Source: DAONLM01 sp035406685 (lineage in GTDB: Bacteria; Spirochaetota; GWE2-31-10; MWDO01). From it: a DNA stretch of 11,120 nt. Under the pieces are notes generated by a model. That model saw only the letters and a program-made list of their open reading frames with translations. It did not search any database and was not told the DNA's origin. Below are positions 1 through 7,433 of the stretch, one piece after another. Numbering within the stretch: the first letter of the stretch is position 1; each line of letters opens with the position of its first letter. The stretch spans positions 1 to 11,120 of the forward strand of contig DAONLM010000095.1 of the NCBI GenBank assembly GCA_035406685.1, written 5' to 3'. Made by a program: the position numbers and the translations under genes.

Positions 1-96
1 TTTTCATTTTTTCAAGATCAATATTCAGTATTTGTTTTGAACGACATTTGTTCAATTGTTCTTAAAACTTTTTTTGACATAATAAAAAAAATTTGA
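1..96 (+). CDS. possible 3' end of an upstream gene (partial)
   Basis: Frame 1 is open from the left edge to a TGA at 94-96, 31 codons without a stop in very AT-rich DNA. The last residues (SIVLKTFFDIIKKI) look like an amphipathic C-terminal helix. The other two plus frames close earlier. The frame overlaps the -35 box at 74-79 and reaches the -10 box, which is tolerable for the end of a gene. Nothing identifies the protein, and an open stretch of this length can arise by chance, so this is a weak call. Confidence 0.25.
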   Translation, partial: FSFFQDQYSVFVLNDICSIVLKTFFDIIKKI

Positions 97-102
97 TATA
101 AT
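74..102 (+). promoter_or_regulatory. sigma-70 promoter of the pentapeptide-rnfA-rnfB operon
   Basis: TTGACA at 74-79 and TATAAT at 97-102 are both perfect consensus hexamers with the optimal 17 bp spacer. Transcription would begin near 109, leaving a leader of about 27 nt before the TTG start at 136. This implies rnfA and rnfB are transcribed from here and not only as part of a longer rnf operon upstream. Confidence 0.85.
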
Positions 103-123
103 AAAAAAGTCAATTCTTTTAAT

Positions 124-130
124 AAAGAGG
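124..130 (+). promoter_or_regulatory. ribosome binding site selecting a TTG start
   Basis: AAAGAGG lies 5 nt before the TTG at 136. No ATG in this frame lies near it, so the site decides the start of the pentapeptide gene. Confidence 0.7.
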
Positions 131-135
131 ATAAA

Positions 136-690
136 TTGAATAAAAATATATTTTTTATTTTTATTATTTTTTCTATTATTACTGGTTTTTGTAAAAATAC
201 TAAATTTGATTTTTCAAATCAGGATCTCTCAAGAAAGGATTTTAGTGGAAGCAATTTTAGTGGCTCTAAATTTATAAATACAAATCTAAACAATTCAATA
301 CTAAAAAATAGTAAGTTAAAAAATGTTGATTTTACAAATGCAAATTTAAGTTACTGTAATCTTTCAAGTTCTGACTTAAGAGGTTCTATTTTAAAGAATA
401 GCGATCTATTTTCGTCTGATTTAAGTTATTGCAATCTAAAAAAACTGGATTTTTCTAATTTAAATCTTGATAATGTTGATTTTAGTGGTTCTGATTTACG
501 AAATTGCTCTTTTGAAAATGCAAGTCTTATTGAAGCAAAATTTAATGGTGCTGATTTAACTGGAGCAAATTTTAAAGGTGCAAACGTAACTTTAGAACAG
601 CTATACAATGCAAAGACCTTAAAAGATGTAATACTACCATTTGGAACTAAATATAATGCAAATCTAAAAAAGGGAGATAAGAATGAGTAA
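136..690 (+). CDS. exported pentapeptide-repeat protein
   Basis: 184 aa. Residues 1-18 form a hydrophobic signal-like segment ending in GFC at 17-19. The lipobox is poor because Phe precedes Cys19, so either signal peptidase I export or membrane anchoring is possible. From about residue 24 to 153 run roughly 26 uninterrupted pentapeptides of the A(D/N)LxN type (for example VDFTN, ANLSY, SDLRG, ADLTG, ANFKG). The family folds as a right-handed quadrilateral beta-helix; 26 units would give about 6.5 coils. The closing segment TLEQLYNAKTLKD followed by LP is a common end cap in this family. The gene starts with TTG behind a good ribosome site and overlaps rnfA by 8 bp, so the two are probably translationally coupled. 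Its role is unknown; a periplasmic or extracytoplasmic partner of Rnf is only an inference from position. Confidence 0.9.
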   Translation: MNKNIFFIFIIFSIITGFCKNTKFDFSNQDLSRKDFSGSNFSGSKFINTNLNNSILKNSKLKNVDFTNANLSYCNLSSSDLRGSILKNSDLFSSDLSYCNLKKLDFSNLNLDNVDFSGSDLRNCSFENASLIEAKFNGADLTGANFKGANVTLEQLYNAKTLKDVILPFGTKYNANLKKGDKNE

Positions 691-1276
691 TTTAATTATT
701 ATTTCTATTGGCACTATTTTTATTAATAATTTTGTACTGGCAAGATTTTTAGGATTATGCCCATTTATTGGGGTTAGTAAGAAACTTGATTCTGTTTTAG
801 GAATGGGGCTTGCCGTTATATTTGTTATGACTTTATCGAGTATGGTTACTTATGTTGTTTATCATTTTATACTCTTACCTTACAATCTTACTTTTTTAAA
901 AATAATAGTATTTATTTTAGTAATAGCATCCCTCGTTCAATTAGTTGAAATTATTTTAAAGAAGAATATTCCTTCATTATATAATGCTCTCGGTATATAT
1001 CTCCCTTTAATCACCACAAATTGTGCTGTGCTTGGGGTTGCTGTTTTAAATATTGATATGAATTATGATTTTATCTCTTCTACTGTTCATGGTTTTATGG
1101 GTGGAGTTAGTTTTTTACTTGCTCTTTTTTTAATGGCAACTATAAGAGAGAGACTTGAAATGAGTGAAGTTCCAGAGGCATTTAAAGGTGCTCCAATTGC
1201 CTTTATTTCGGCAGGTCTTATGGCATTGGCTTTTTTAGCTGCTGATAAATCAATGTTAGAATATATAAAACCATAA
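683..1276 (+). CDS. rnfA: Rnf complex membrane subunit RnfA (RsxA)
   Basis: 197 aa, the usual length of RnfA/NqrE proteins, with six predicted membrane helices. Recognisable family stretches are NNFVLARFLGLCPF at 15-28, LPLITTNCAVLG at 107-118 and a RERLE loop near 152. Cys26 and Cys114 are the two RnfA cysteines that, with the equivalent pair in RnfE, hold an intramembrane [2Fe-2S] cluster in this family. Rnf couples electron flow between reduced ferredoxin and NAD+ to Na+ or H+ transport (in some bacteria it instead reduces SoxR, hence the Rsx name). AGGGAG at 671-676 precedes the ATG by 6 nt. The start lies inside the end of the pentapeptide gene, and rnfB follows after 24 bp. Confidence 0.95.
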   Translation: MSNLIIISIGTIFINNFVLARFLGLCPFIGVSKKLDSVLGMGLAVIFVMTLSSMVTYVVYHFILLPYNLTFLKIIVFILVIASLVQLVEIILKKNIPSLYNALGIYLPLITTNCAVLGVAVLNIDMNYDFISSTVHGFMGGVSFLLALFLMATIRERLEMSEVPEAFKGAPIAFISAGLMALAFLAADKSMLEYIKP

Positions 1277-1300
1277 TTAAATTTAAATAAGGAATGTAAT

Positions 1301-2140
1301 ATGATATTCATTCAGATTTTAATTGGGATATTTGTCGTAAGCCTTATAGGTTTTTTAGGTGGATTTATGCTTGCCTTTTTTGCTAAAATTTTTGAGGTAA
1401 AAAAAGATGAAAGAATTGATCAGATTATCAAAATTCTTCCAGGAGTTAATTGTGGTGCATGTGGATATCCAGGATGTGCTGGCTATGCTGAAGCTATTAT
1501 TGAGAAGGATGTTGATATAAATCTTTGCTCTGCTGGTGGGCAGAATGTTGTTGATAATATATCTAACTTGTTAGGAAAAGCAGGAGAGGCTAAATTAAAA
1601 TATGTTGCAAAAGTAAAATGTCTTGGAGATGATGCAATTGCTAAGAAAGATTATATTTTTAATGGAGAAGAGGATTGTTCTGTTGTATATAGTTTTTTTC
1701 AAGGTGAAAAGGCATGTAAATATGGTTGTGTAGGGAAAGGAGATTGTATCAAAGTATGCCCTGTTAATGCAATAAAAAGAGATGAATTAAATAGAGTATG
1801 GGTTGATGAAAATTTATGTATTGGATGTGAAAAATGTGTGGCTGTCTGTCCAACAAAAGTGATTCAGATGGTTCCGATTGATGGTGGCTATTTTGTTGCG
1901 TGTTCGAGTCATTATAATGGAAAAATTGTAAAAGATATTTGTAAAAAAGGCTGTATTGGTTGTAAAATATGTGAAAAGGTTACCAATGATCTAAATAGGA
2001 TATATGTCGATAACAATCTTGCAATAATAAAATATGATTCTAAAACAGATTTAAAAGAGGCATGTCTTAAATGCCCGGCAATGGTAATTGTTCCAATTAT
2101 AAATCAAAGTAAATTTATAAAAGAAGGTAAAAAAGGATAG
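1301..2140 (+). CDS. rnfB: Rnf complex iron-sulfur subunit RnfB
   Basis: 279 aa. An N-terminal membrane anchor (about 3-28) is followed by the RnfB-type cluster motif with Cys51, Cys54, Cys59 and Cys76 (CGACGYPGC, then INLCSAGG). A ferredoxin-like double cluster domain follows, with cysteines from 139 to 183, including CIKVCP and CIGCEKCVAVCP. A third, C-terminal cysteine group (CKKGCIGCKICEKV and ACLKCP) is less regular and lacks the usual proline after the first group. RnfB is the subunit that accepts electrons from ferredoxin at the cytoplasmic face. AAGGAA at 1289-1294 precedes the ATG by 6 nt. The gene ends 11 bp from the convergent DUF190 gene. In the classic order rnfCDGEAB it is also last, so the operon probably ends here. 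Confidence 0.95.
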   Translation: MIFIQILIGIFVVSLIGFLGGFMLAFFAKIFEVKKDERIDQIIKILPGVNCGACGYPGCAGYAEAIIEKDVDINLCSAGGQNVVDNISNLLGKAGEAKLKYVAKVKCLGDDAIAKKDYIFNGEEDCSVVYSFFQGEKACKYGCVGKGDCIKVCPVNAIKRDELNRVWVDENLCIGCEKCVAVCPTKVIQMVPIDGGYFVACSSHYNGKIVKDICKKGCIGCKICEKVTNDLNRIYVDNNLAIIKYDSKTDLKEACLKCPAMVIVPIINQSKFIKEGKKG

Positions 2141-2151
2141 AAAATAGAATT

Positions 2152-2484
2152 TTAATCATTTCTATACTTTATAACATGAATCTTTTCTATGGTTATAAAA
2201 CCTTTAGAAATAATTTCATTAAAATATGGACGAATTTTATTTATATTTTCCTCTTTATCCACTATTTCAATTACAACTGGGAGTTCTTCTGAAATGTCTA
2301 TTAATTTTGCAGTATGTAATCTTTTATCTGCACCATACCCCATTATTCCCTTAAAAACAGTTGCACCAGATATTCCTAATTCTTTGCATTTTAAAACAAT
2401 GTATTCGTAAAGTGGATAGTTTTTATATCTCTCTTTCTCACTTAAAAATATTCTTACTAAAAGATCACTTTCTTCTATTTTCAT
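2152..2484 (-). CDS. DUF190 family PII-like protein
   Basis: 110 aa, the normal size for DUF190. The family signature is clear in GISGATVFKGIMGYGADKRL (about 38-57), followed by the LPVVIEIVD strand and a closing ITIEKIHVIKY strand. DUF190 proteins adopt a PII-like ferredoxin fold and are often encoded beside fluoride channels, where they are presumed to sense or modulate ion stress; the ligand is not established. Here the gene lies 14 bp downstream of crcB on the same strand, with GAGGT in the gap as a ribosome site, so the two are cotranscribed. Its stop is 11 bp from the end of rnfB, leaving no room for a conventional terminator between these convergent operons. Confidence 0.9.
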   Translation of the reverse strand: MKIEESDLLVRIFLSEKERYKNYPLYEYIVLKCKELGISGATVFKGIMGYGADKRLHTAKLIDISEELPVVIEIVDKEENINKIRPYFNEIISKGFITIEKIHVIKYRND

Positions 2485-2498
2485 ATCTTATACCTCAT

Positions 2499-2885
2499 TT
2501 ATTTAATAATCAGTTTTAATAGTAATCTTGCAAATATAAATCCTATTATAACAGCAATTATTCCTAAGAAATTATTAAAAATAAAATTCAATATGGCTAA
2601 TTTAATCTCTTTTTCTCTAAGTAAATTAAATGTTTCCATTGTAAATGAGGAAAATGTTGTAAAACCACCCAATAAACCAACAAAGACAAAAAATCTGATA
2701 TTAGGACTCATTATAAATTTTTCAAAAAAAGAGAATAAAAATCCTATTAAAAAACAACCTGTTATATTTACGATTAAAGTCCCGAGTGGAAAGAGAGTAT
2801 TAAAAAGTCGCATAGTAAAAGTAGAGAGTAAATATCTTGAAAGAGATCCAATCGCCCCACCAATTGCAATATAAAAATATTTCAT
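2499..2885 (-). CDS. crcB: fluoride ion channel CrcB/FluC
   Basis: 128 aa from the ATG at 2885, matching the usual FluC length of about 125; a TTG at 2912 would add nine residues (MIGCFLENF) that do not look like family sequence. Four membrane helices are visible. Motifs, numbered from 2885: GGAIGSLSRY at 9-18, GTLIVN at 35-40 with the pore Asn40, and GGFTTFSSF at 73-81. The last contains the central Na+-site turn and the two Phe-box phenylalanines (Phe78, Phe81) that line the fluoride path. FluC works as an antiparallel dual-topology homodimer; a single gene here fits that. It exports fluoride down its gradient, protecting enolase and pyrophosphatase. Neither start has a strong ribosome site, and a possible promoter (2903-2931) would give a near-leaderless message. 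Confidence 0.93.
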   Translation of the reverse strand: MKYFYIAIGGAIGSLSRYLLSTFTMRLFNTLFPLGTLIVNITGCFLIGFLFSFFEKFIMSPNIRFFVFVGLLGGFTTFSSFTMETFNLLREKEIKLAILNFIFNNFLGIIAVIIGFIFARLLLKLIIK

Positions 2886-2902
2886 AAAATTTTCAAGAAA
2901 AC

Positions 2903-2931
2903 AACCTATCAAAAAATCTTAAGTTTGTCAA
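2903..2931 (-). promoter_or_regulatory. candidate promoter of crcB-DUF190
   Basis: On the minus strand TTGACA (2931 down to 2926) is followed after 17 bp by TAGGTT (2908 down to 2903), a weak -10. Transcription would start near 2896, only about 11 nt before the ATG at 2885. If real, the TTG at 2912 lies upstream of the transcript and cannot be the start. Confidence 0.45.
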
Positions 2932-2970
2932 AAAATTTATTTTAACAATTTATTTATTAAAATTGCAACA

Positions 2971-3000
2971 GATATCCCCTGCATAGCAAAACAGGATATC
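2971..3000 (-). repeat. GC-rich hairpin in the topA-crcB spacer
   Basis: GATATCCCCTG (2971-2981) and CAGGATATC (2992-3000) are inverted copies: nine pairs with a CC bulge and a 10-nt loop. The spacer around it (2886-3122) is otherwise almost pure A/T. No T-run follows on either strand, so it is not a normal terminator. It lies upstream of crcB but does not match the fluoride riboswitch consensus. It could be a structured RNA element, an operator or a copy of a dispersed repeat. Confidence 0.6.
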
Positions 3001-3122
3001 ACCGTAGTATATCAAAAAGAGAAATCAAAATTTTTAAACATCAGTCACTATGACAATTGTCGCACTTATAAAGATCAAAATAAATAATTATCTCTCTTTT
3101 TATCTTAAAAAATCATAGATAT

Positions 3123-5246
3123 TTAATTCTCTTCTATTTGTTTATAACCACATTTATCATCAATGCACATTTTATAGACACCATGAACTTTATCACTCTT
3201 TTCAATAAGAAATTTACCACATTTTGGACATTTAAACTCTGTTGGTTTAAACCATGTTACAAAATCACATTTAGGATAATTTGTGCAACCATAAAACTCT
3301 TTGCCTCTTTTTCCCTTCCTTTTAGCGATTATCTTACCATTGCAACCTTCTCTTGGACAATCGGCAAGAGGTATTGATTTAGAATTTTTACATTCTGGAA
3401 ATTTAGAACAGGCAAGAAAAAAGCCATATCTACCCAATTTTTTTATCATTGGACTACCGCATTTCTCACAAATTTCATCGCTCTTTTCTTCAAAAAGTTT
3501 TTTATGATCTTCAAGATTTGCCAGTGTATTATTTACAGTTTTAATAAATGGTGGATAAAACTCTTTTAATAAATTCACAGAGTCTCTTTTACCATTTTCA
3601 ATTTCGTCAAGATCCTTCTCCATTTTTGCTGTAAAATCTATGTCAACAATATCAGGAAAAGAGTTACTTACTATCTTATTAACCAATTTACCTAACACAG
3701 TTGGGATCAATTGCCTCTGTTTACGCACAACATAAAATCTCTCAAGAAGAGTAGAAATTGTTGGGGCATAAGTAGATGGTCTACCAATTCCATTTTCCTC
3801 TAAAAATTTGACAATTGTCGCATCAGTATATCTTGGTGGAGGTTGTGTAAAGTGCTGTTCTGGAATAAATTTTTTTAATTCTACCCTATCACCTTCTTTT
3901 AAAACTGGTATATGCTGTTCCTTACCCTCTTTTGATTTTAAAAGATCTAATGCCTTATTAAATCCCTCTTTTACAACTTTTGATACAGAAACTTTAAAAA
4001 TAGCATTATTATTTTCTATAGAATAGGACTCTGTTATATGTTCTGCATTTGTCATCTGGGATGATAAAAATCTCTCCCAGATAATAGAATATAGTTTGTA
4101 TTGATCCGGCGTCAAATATTGCTTAATAGAATCCGGTGTCCTATAAATAGAAGTTGGCCTTATTGCCTCATGAGCATCCTGAGCATTTTCCTGTTTACCA
4201 TAAAAATTTGGGGATTCTGGCAACTCATCCGGATAATTATTTTTAATATACTCTCTTACCTCATTTAAAGCCTGAACAGAAACCCTTGTAGAATCTGTTC
4301 TCATATATGTTATTAATCCAACTGTCTCTTTTCCAATGTCAATACCTTCATATAATTGTTGTGCAATACTCATTGTTCTTTTTGAAGTAAAACCAAATCT
4401 ATTTGCAGCAGCCTGTTGAAGTTTTGAAGTAATAAAAGGTGGTGAAGGCTTTATTGATTTAGTAGTTTTTTGAATGGAACTTACTATAAAATTATTTTTA
4501 TCTAAAGAATTTATTAAATCATCAATCTCTTTTTTACTCTTAAATTCTGGATTTTTTCCATTAACTTTTGATAATTCTGCGATAAACTCTTTCTTATCTT
4601 TTATAAAGCTGGCTGAAAGTGTCCAATATTCCTTTGGGACAAATTTTTCTATCTCCTCCTCTCTTTCACATATCACCCTTAAAGCAACAGATTGAACCCT
4701 TCCAGCCGAAAGTCCACCTTTTACCTTTTCCCACAAAATCAGCGAGATGTTATAACCAACAAGTCTATCAAGAATTCTTCTTGCTTTTTGAGCCTCAACT
4801 TTCTCTTTTGTGATATCTCTCGGCTGCTGAACTGATTCTAAAATAGCTGGCTTGGTTATTTCATTAAATACTATTCTTTTTACTGGAAGAGATGGGTATT
4901 TTTTTTTAATAGCCTCGCTAATATGATAGGCAATTGCTTCCCCTTCTCTATCATTATCGCTTGCTAATAAGACAGAGGTGCTTAATCCAGCCTCTTTCTT
5001 TAAATTATTTAAAATTTTACCTTTTCCTCTAATAGTAATATACTCTGGCTCAAAATTATTTTCTACATTAATGCCAAGTCTTGATTTTGGTAGATCAATA
5101 ATGTGTCCCATGCTTGCTACTACTTTATAATTCTTTCCTAAATATTTATTGATTGTCTTTGCCTTTGCAGGAGATTCTACTATTAAAAGAATTCTCTCAT
5201 TATCGTTTTTAGAATTTAATGATTCTTTTTTACTATTAGAAGCCAT
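3123..5246 (-). CDS. topA: DNA topoisomerase I (type IA)
   Basis: 707 aa. The enzyme relaxes negative supercoils by cutting one strand through a 5'-phosphotyrosine. The Toprim domain starts at about residue 18 with the catalytic glutamate Glu24 (IVESPAKAK) and carries the metal-binding Asp97-x-Asp99-x-Glu101 set in SDNDREGEAIAYH; most homologues have DPDREGEAIAWH. Tyr314 in GLITYMRTDSTR is the active-site tyrosine. Further family blocks are AQDAHEAIRPT and GIGRPSTYAPT. The C-terminus (about 590-707) holds three four-cysteine zinc ribbons, the usual layout for bacterial TopA. The ATG has a modest AAGGGT site. A 45-codon gene ends 11 bp upstream on the same strand, so topA is probably read through from the SH3 lipoprotein gene. 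Confidence 0.97.
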   Translation of the reverse strand: MASNSKKESLNSKNDNERILLIVESPAKAKTINKYLGKNYKVVASMGHIIDLPKSRLGINVENNFEPEYITIRGKGKILNNLKKEAGLSTSVLLASDNDREGEAIAYHISEAIKKKYPSLPVKRIVFNEITKPAILESVQQPRDITKEKVEAQKARRILDRLVGYNISLILWEKVKGGLSAGRVQSVALRVICEREEEIEKFVPKEYWTLSASFIKDKKEFIAELSKVNGKNPEFKSKKEIDDLINSLDKNNFIVSSIQKTTKSIKPSPPFITSKLQQAAANRFGFTSKRTMSIAQQLYEGIDIGKETVGLITYMRTDSTRVSVQALNEVREYIKNNYPDELPESPNFYGKQENAQDAHEAIRPTSIYRTPDSIKQYLTPDQYKLYSIIWERFLSSQMTNAEHITESYSIENNNAIFKVSVSKVVKEGFNKALDLLKSKEGKEQHIPVLKEGDRVELKKFIPEQHFTQPPPRYTDATIVKFLEENGIGRPSTYAPTISTLLERFYVVRKQRQLIPTVLGKLVNKIVSNSFPDIVDIDFTAKMEKDLDEIENGKRDSVNLLKEFYPPFIKTVNNTLANLEDHKKLFEEKSDEICEKCGSPMIKKLGRYGFFLACSKFPECKNSKSIPLADCPREGCNGKIIAKRKGKRGKEFYGCTNYPKCDFVTWFKPTEFKCPKCGKFLIEKSDKVHGVYKMCIDDKCGYKQIEEN

Positions 5247-5257
5247 ATCTTTTACCC

Positions 5258-5395
5258 TTATTTTCTAAATAATTGTGATATAAGTGCTATTATTAATTCA
5301 AGAACAATACCAGATGTTATGATTATAATAGCAGTAATAATTTGCTTCTTTATATTAAATTTTATTTCTAACTTATTCTTACTCTTAGTACTCAT
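5258..5395 (-). CDS. small single-TM protein, 45 aa, upstream of topA
   Basis: An ATG at 5395 begins a 45-codon frame ending in TAA at 5258-5260. On the minus strand TAGGAGTT stands 5-7 nt before the ATG, one of the best ribosome sites in the window. The first 17 residues are strongly basic (MSTKSKNKLEIKFNIKK). Residues 18-42 form one hydrophobic helix (ITAIIIITSGIVLELIIALI, then SQLF), followed by RK, so the expected topology is N-in by the positive-inside rule. It starts 16 bp after the SH3 lipoprotein gene and ends 11 bp before topA, filling an otherwise empty gap in a tight operon. I do not recognise a family. Possible roles include a membrane micro-protein or a leader peptide coupling translation to topA. 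Confidence 0.7.
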   Translation of the reverse strand: MSTKSKNKLEIKFNIKKQIITAIIIITSGIVLELIIALISQLFRK

Positions 5396-5411
5396 AAATC
5401 AACTCCTAAAT

Positions 5412-5804
5412 TCATTGTTTTATGCCAAATAACATCTCTTCACTTCTTTTAACAGCCTCTTCATAACTGTTAAAAACCTCTAAATAATATCCAAAGATCC
5501 AGCCTTTTTCTCCTCTATAATCTATAAAATACCAATAATCATTTATGTTTATAAACTCTTTTAATTCCTTATCCTTTTTTATTATTTCAACGACAGAACC
5601 AATTGGCAGATGATTTACTATTTTTGATTCCTCTTCTGGTGTCTCTCTTAGTTTTAAGCCATCAAATTTGGTTACTGCCCATTGATTCATCTCTTTTGGA
5701 GAAAAAGTATCAAATAACTCTATATAATTATTAGAATTTTCACTATTTTTATTTGAGCATGATAAAAATAATATAGTTATTATTAAAAAAAATAGTCTTT
5801 TCAA
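5412..5804 (-). CDS. SH3-domain lipoprotein
   Basis: 130 aa. A basic, hydrophobic signal (MKRLFFLIITILFLSC) ends at Cys16 with FLS before it; Ser at -1 is allowed, while Phe at -3 is loose, as tolerated in some groups. Asn/Ser-rich linker residues 17-26 fit a mature lipoprotein tether. Residues about 48-110 resemble a bacterial SH3 domain: LKLRETPEEESKIVNHLPIG, then VVEIIKK, WYFIDYRG and GWIFGYYLE. Such domains usually bind peptidoglycan or its peptides, so the likely location is the inner face of the outer membrane or the cell surface. The start is TTG, chosen because AAAGAGGC lies 4 nt upstream. The micro-gene and topA follow on the same strand; a terminator separates it from enolase. Confidence 0.85.
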   Translation of the reverse strand: MKRLFFLIITILFLSCSNKNSENSNNYIELFDTFSPKEMNQWAVTKFDGLKLRETPEEESKIVNHLPIGSVVEIIKKDKELKEFININDYWYFIDYRGEKGWIFGYYLEVFNSYEEAVKRSEEMLFGIKQ

Positions 5805-5808
5805 AAAA

Positions 5809-5816
5809 GCCTCTTT
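5809..5816 (-). promoter_or_regulatory. ribosome binding site selecting a TTG start
   Basis: AAAGAGGC on the minus strand lies 4 nt before the TTG at 5804. The frame has no ATG nearby, and the following codons give a proper signal peptide, so this site fixes the start of the SH3 lipoprotein. Confidence 0.65.
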
Positions 5817-5833
5817 TATAAATTAAGGATTAA

Positions 5834-5882
5834 ACAAAAAATTATTGAGCCTGCGTTAAAAAAAATTAAAGCAGACTCAATA
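5834..5882 (-). terminator. rho-independent terminator of enolase
   Basis: On the minus strand a 12-bp stem (5882-5871 with 5854-5843) is followed by AT and six T. The only non-Watson-Crick position is a G-U pair in the minus-strand RNA; in the plus-strand RNA the same position would be a C-A mismatch, so the structure is built for minus-strand transcription. The loop is A/T-rich, 16 nt. It begins 12 bp after the enolase stop. Confidence 0.8.
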
Positions 5883-5893
5883 TTAACATAATT

Positions 5894-7228
<1,335 letters not shown>

Positions 7229-7230
7229 TT

Positions 7231-7263
7231 ATTATATATTAATATTTTATTTTATTTTGTCAA
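7231..7263 (-). promoter_or_regulatory. eno: promoter of enolase
   Basis: TTGACA lies on the minus strand at 7263-7258. The -10 is ambiguous within an A/T run: TAATAT at 16 bp spacing (7241-7236) or TATATA at 19 bp; a perfect TATAAT at 7236-7231 is too far at 21 bp. The region is right for a leader of about 25-30 nt. Confidence 0.55.
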
Positions 7264-7352
7264 GAATAAAATTATTAAGATTATATAAAAAAATCTATGC
7301 TGAACAAAAAATATGAGAAAGTTATTCTATTTTTAGAAAATTTTTTTAATTT

Positions 7353-7392
7353 TTTTCTTAAATTTTGTAAAGGATTTTCTTAAAAATTTTGT
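7353..7392 (+). repeat. 22-bp-spaced direct repeat upstream of the double-RHH gene
   Basis: TTTTCTTAAA occurs at 7353-7362 and 7375-7384, each followed by an ATTTTGT-like end. The 22 bp period is about two helical turns, which would put both copies on one face of the DNA. It ends about 40 bp before the ATG at 7434. The low complexity of this A/T tract makes chance likely enough to keep the call weak. Confidence 0.3.
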
Positions 7393-7433
7393 GATTAATA
7401 TATAGAAAATAATTTTTTGTTAAGGAGGTTTTT

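Noticed and set aside
1..20. Start of a divergent minus-strand gene (ATG at 7-5)
   Set aside because: Only two codons would be visible and there is no Shine-Dalgarno sequence before it.
2942..3014. Short peptides in the hairpin island on the minus strand (for example MQGISVAILINKLLK)
   Set aside because: Fifteen codons with no ribosome site; two other frames are equally readable, as expected from a short structured repeat.
2886..3122. Fluoride riboswitch upstream of crcB
   Set aside because: A GGTGATATCC stretch looked suggestive, but the downstream CTGATG...CCTAC part of the consensus is missing and the pseudoknot cannot be built.
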